A DNA stretch of 23,341 bases from JBOGWP01 sp050693875 (GTDB lineage: Bacteria > Actinomycetota > CADDZG01 > JAHWKV01 > JBOGWP01): contig JBOGWP010000147.1 of the NCBI GenBank assembly GCA_050693875.1, positions 1 to 23,341 on the forward strand, written 5' to 3'. Positions 21,140 through 23,341 of this stretch are shown here, piece by piece. How positions within the stretch are numbered: position 1 is the first letter of the stretch; each line of letters opens with the position of its first letter. The translations under genes and the position numbers were made by a program. Under the pieces are notes generated by a model, which searched no databases, was not told where the DNA came from, and worked only from the letters and a program-made list of their open reading frames with translations.

Positions 21140-22471
21140 ATGAGCGAAGCCGGCGCGATCCCCTCGCTGCTGATCGACCTGTACGAGCTGACGATGTCGG
21201 CGAGCTACTTCGCCGAGGGGATGAACCACCCCGCCACCTTCGACCTCTTCGTGCGTGAGCTTCCCCCCAATCGCAACTTCCTCGTCGCCTGTGGGCTCGA
21301 ACAGGTCCTCGACTACCTCGAGACCCTGCGGTTCTCCGGTGACGACCTCGCCTACCTGCGAAGCCTCGAGATGTTCGACGAAGCGTTCCTCGACGCGCTT
21401 GCCGAGCTGCGCTTCACGGGCGAGGTGTGGGCGGTGGCCGAGGGCGAGGTCGCCTTCCATACCGAGCCGCTGATCCGCATCACCGCCCCGCTGATCGAGG
21501 CGCAGATCATCGAGACCGCGCTGCTGAACGCGATCAACTTCCAGACGATGGTGGCGTCCAAGGCCGCCCGCGTGGCGATCGCCTCGAAGGACCGATCGTT
21601 CGTGGACTTCTCTGCCCGCCGGGACCACGGACCCGACGCCGCGCTCCTGGGCGCCCGTGCGGCCTTTGTCGGAGGCGCGCGGGCAACCTCGAACGTGCTC
21701 GCCGGCAAGCGGTACGGCATTCCGGTCACGGGGACGATGGCGCATTCCTACGTGCTCGCGTTCCCGGACGAGGTGTCGGCGTTCCGCGCATTCGCCCGGC
21801 GATTTCCTCGGTCGGCGGTTCTGCTCATCGACACCTTCGACACGCTCGAGGGCGCTCGGCGGGCGGCGGCCGTCGCCGGCGAGCTTGCCGGTGAGGGGAT
21901 CGCCATCCGCGGCGTGCGCCTCGACTCCGGGGATCTGACGGCGCTTGCCATGCGGGTGCGGAGGATCCTCGACGAGGCCGGCCATCCCGAGATCGAGATC
22001 TTTGCCTCCGGGGACCTCGACGAGTACCGCATCCACGGGCTCGCGAACCTGGGTGCGCCGGTCGACGGCTTCGGCGTCGGCACGCAACTCGGCGTGAGCG
22101 GTGACGCGCCGTCGCTCGGCGGCGTGTACAAGCTGGCCGAGGATCCGTCGGGGCCGAAGTTCAAGCGCTCCACCGGCAAGGTCACGCTCCCGGGCGTCAA
22201 GCAGGTATGGCGGGTCGAGGAGTCGGGGCTGCCTCGACGCGACGTGATCCTCCCCGCCGCCGAGCCAGGCCCTGCCGGCGGCCGCCCCCTGCTCGAGCAT
22301 GTGATGGCCCGCGGAGTGCGCCTCAGCCCCTCGCCCGATCTCCTCGAGCTGCAGGCACGCTGCCGCCGGGCCGTCGCGACGCTCCCGGCCGAGCTGCGCT
22401 CGCTGGAGGTGGCTCCGCCTTACCCGGTGGAGGTCGATCGGCTGCTCGACCTGAACGCGGCACGGCAGTAG
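21140..22471 (+). CDS. pncB: Nicotinate phosphoribosyltransferase
   Basis: Catalyses nicotinate plus PRPP (with ATP) to nicotinate mononucleotide, the entry of the Preiss-Handler route to NAD. The 443-residue product has the N-terminal LIDLYELTMSASYF, FVRELPPNRNFLVACGLEQ, GTMAHSYV with His202 at the position of the phosphorylated His, LIDTFDT (229-235), VRLDSGDL (259-266) and the PRPP-site motif FGVGTQLGVS (311-320). The length is usual for the family. ATG 21140 is chosen because the family N-terminus begins there; the frame is open about 105 nt further upstream into the promoter region. Adjacent genes also concern NAD(P)H repair and nicotinate-derived cofactors (epimerase, LarE-like), a loose thematic link. 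Confidence 0.95.
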   Translation: MSEAGAIPSLLIDLYELTMSASYFAEGMNHPATFDLFVRELPPNRNFLVACGLEQVLDYLETLRFSGDDLAYLRSLEMFDEAFLDALAELRFTGEVWAVAEGEVAFHTEPLIRITAPLIEAQIIETALLNAINFQTMVASKAARVAIASKDRSFVDFSARRDHGPDAALLGARAAFVGGARATSNVLAGKRYGIPVTGTMAHSYVLAFPDEVSAFRAFARRFPRSAVLLIDTFDTLEGARRAAAVAGELAGEGIAIRGVRLDSGDLTALAMRVRRILDEAGHPEIEIFASGDLDEYRIHGLANLGAPVDGFGVGTQLGVSGDAPSLGGVYKLAEDPSGPKFKRSTGKVTLPGVKQVWRVEESGLPRRDVILPAAEPGPAGGRPLLEHVMARGVRLSPSPDLLELQARCRRAVATLPAELRSLEVAPPYPVEVDRLLDLNAARQ

Positions 22472-22487
22472 CCCCAAAGCCGGGCGT

Positions 22488-22516
22488 TCAAGAGTTCACG
22501 GGTTTGGTCCGACAAT
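22488..22516 (+). promoter_or_regulatory. Promoter of the response regulator gene
   Basis: TTCAAG (22488-22493), 17 nt spacing and GACAAT (22511-22516) form a plausible -35/-10 pair. GACAAT is followed by six bases and the GTG at 22523, so the mRNA should be leaderless. Confidence 0.5.
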
Positions 22517-22522
22517 CCCCGT

Positions 22523-23188
22523 GTGGACACAAACGTCGCCGCGCCGGGCCGCGTCCGGATGATCCTCGCCGACGACCATCCCCTGGTCCGGCAGGGTCTC
22601 CGCGCGATGGTCGAGAGCTCGGTGGAGGTCGAGGTCGTCGCCGAGGCGGGCAACGGCCGGGAGCTCATCGAGCGGGTGCGTGAGCACCACCCAGACGTCG
22701 TCGTCGTCGACATCCGCATGCCCGACATGGACGGCCTCGAGGCCGTGCGCCGGATCCGCAAGCATCATCCCGAAGTCCGGGCGCTGATGCTGACCGTGCA
22801 CGACGAGGAGGCCTTCGTCCACGAGGCGATCCTGGCCGGCGCCAGCGGCTACCTGCTGAAGACGGTCACCCCGCAGGAGCTGGTACGCGGCATCCTCACC
22901 GTTGCCGAGGGGAAGGCGATCCTTCACCCGATGGTGACCCGCAAGCTGATCAGCGAGTTCGCCGAGATGGCCCGGAGCCGCCCGAAGGCGCCCCAGGAGC
23001 TCTCCAAGCGTGAGCAGGACGTGCTCCAGCTCCTCGCCTACGGGAAGTCGAACAAGGAGATCGCCAAGGCGCTCGGCATCGGGGCGCAGACCGTGAAGAC
23101 GCACGTCTCGCACATCTTCGCCAAGCTCGGTGCAATGGACCGCACCGGCGCAGTGGCGATCGGCCTCCGCAAGGGGCTGGTCAGCTAG
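22523..23188 (+). CDS. NarL/FixJ-family response regulator
   Basis: A 221-residue two-component response regulator. The receiver domain has the acidic pair D17-D18 (ILADDHPLVRQGL), phospho-acceptor Asp63 in VVVVDIRMPDMDG, Thr91 in LMLTVHDEE and Lys113 in GYLLKTVTPQEL, all key residues. A short linker (about 140-158) leads to a LuxR-type helix-turn-helix: ELSKREQDVLQLLAYGKSNK, EIAKALGIGAQTVKTHVSHI and FAKLGAMDRTGAV. It should activate or repress transcription when phosphorylated. No histidine kinase gene is in the window, so the signal is unknown. The GTG start is preceded by a leaderless-type promoter. Confidence 0.94.
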   Translation: MDTNVAAPGRVRMILADDHPLVRQGLRAMVESSVEVEVVAEAGNGRELIERVREHHPDVVVVDIRMPDMDGLEAVRRIRKHHPEVRALMLTVHDEEAFVHEAILAGASGYLLKTVTPQELVRGILTVAEGKAILHPMVTRKLISEFAEMARSRPKAPQELSKREQDVLQLLAYGKSNKEIAKALGIGAQTVKTHVSHIFAKLGAMDRTGAVAIGLRKGLVS

Positions 23189-23230
23189 CCTGGGTTTCTC
23201 GTGCCCAGCGACGTGGCACCCGAGTTGAGG

Positions 23231-23332
23231 AAGGAGGTGATGGATCAAGAACGAGCCCACGCACAAGCTCGTGTCCGCCAGCCGGTGGAAGTCCGGTCTG
23301 GGTAGCTGCCAGGAGGCCCAGTAGCAGGCTGC
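23231..23332 (+). other. Extreme Shine-Dalgarno sequence and possible small ORF at the window edge
   Basis: AAGGAGGTGAT (23231-23241) matches the usual bacterial anti-Shine-Dalgarno 3' end over 11 bases. Two small reading frames follow. ATG 23240 gives 21 residues ending at TAG 23305, but it overlaps the ribosome site. The other frame begins with ATC at 23244 and reads IKNEPTHKLVSASRW, then KSGLGSCQEAQ, to TAG at 23330-23332; it looks more protein-like but lacks a normal start. A second ribosome-site-like AGGAGG at 23312-23317 may serve a gene beyond the window. I cannot assign a function. Confidence 0.35.
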
Positions 23333-23341
23333 CGACGTCGG

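Noticed and set aside
23231..23250. End of a 16S rRNA gene on the minus strand
   Set aside because: Only AAGGAGGTGAT matches the complement of the 16S tail; the adjoining sequence does not continue the match, so it is a ribosome binding site.

Overview
The window is GC-rich bacterial DNA with features typical of Actinomycetota: a caa3-type oxidase operon with CtaG, GTG and TTG starts, and -10-like hexamers (TANNNT or close relatives) a few bases before several start codons, as expected for leaderless mRNAs. The lineage cannot be fixed from sequence alone; a deep-branching, Thermoleophilia-like actinobacterium is a guess.

Layout. 1-345 is a GC-rich imperfect tandem repeat. 424-2478 (minus) holds a terminator, a polyprenyl diphosphate synthase and a Tat/lipobox thioredoxin-like lipoprotein. 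Divergently, 2579-10424 is one compact respiratory operon: CtaC with a haem c domain, CtaD, CtaE, CtaF, the assembly factor CtaG, a membrane protein with two cupredoxin domains, and a haem A synthase/haem O synthase fusion (CtaA-CtaB) that appears to carry an extra subunit-II-like membrane hairpin. Together these encode the oxidase core, copper handling and haem a synthesis; the prenyl diphosphate synthase could supply the farnesyl group for haem O.

The middle (10.4-14.5 kb) is accessory: a flavin-linked berberine-bridge-type oxidase, a RHH/MazF toxin-antitoxin pair with an inverted repeat over its start codon, and a surface-anchored Asp-box beta-propeller. At 14.47-15.74 kb a decayed HNH-endonuclease-like gene lies between two roughly 135-bp direct copies of the 3' end of an ABC-2 permease gene. 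The ABC exporter (permease plus ATPase, minus) follows, then a small membrane protein and a Crp/Fnr regulator.

The right end holds a frameshifted NAD(P)H-hydrate epimerase, a LarE-like sulfur transferase overlapping a small NIL-domain protein, a decayed CDGSH iron-sulfur protein, nicotinate phosphoribosyltransferase, a NarL-type response regulator, and the start of a further unit with an extreme Shine-Dalgarno sequence.

The observations most worth a second look are the CtaA-CtaB-subunit-II-like triple fusion, the HNH remnant inside a permease 3'-end duplication, the apparent frameshift at the end of the cupredoxin gene, the missing conventional start of the prenyl synthase, and two places where a strong Shine-Dalgarno sequence precedes an ATC codon.
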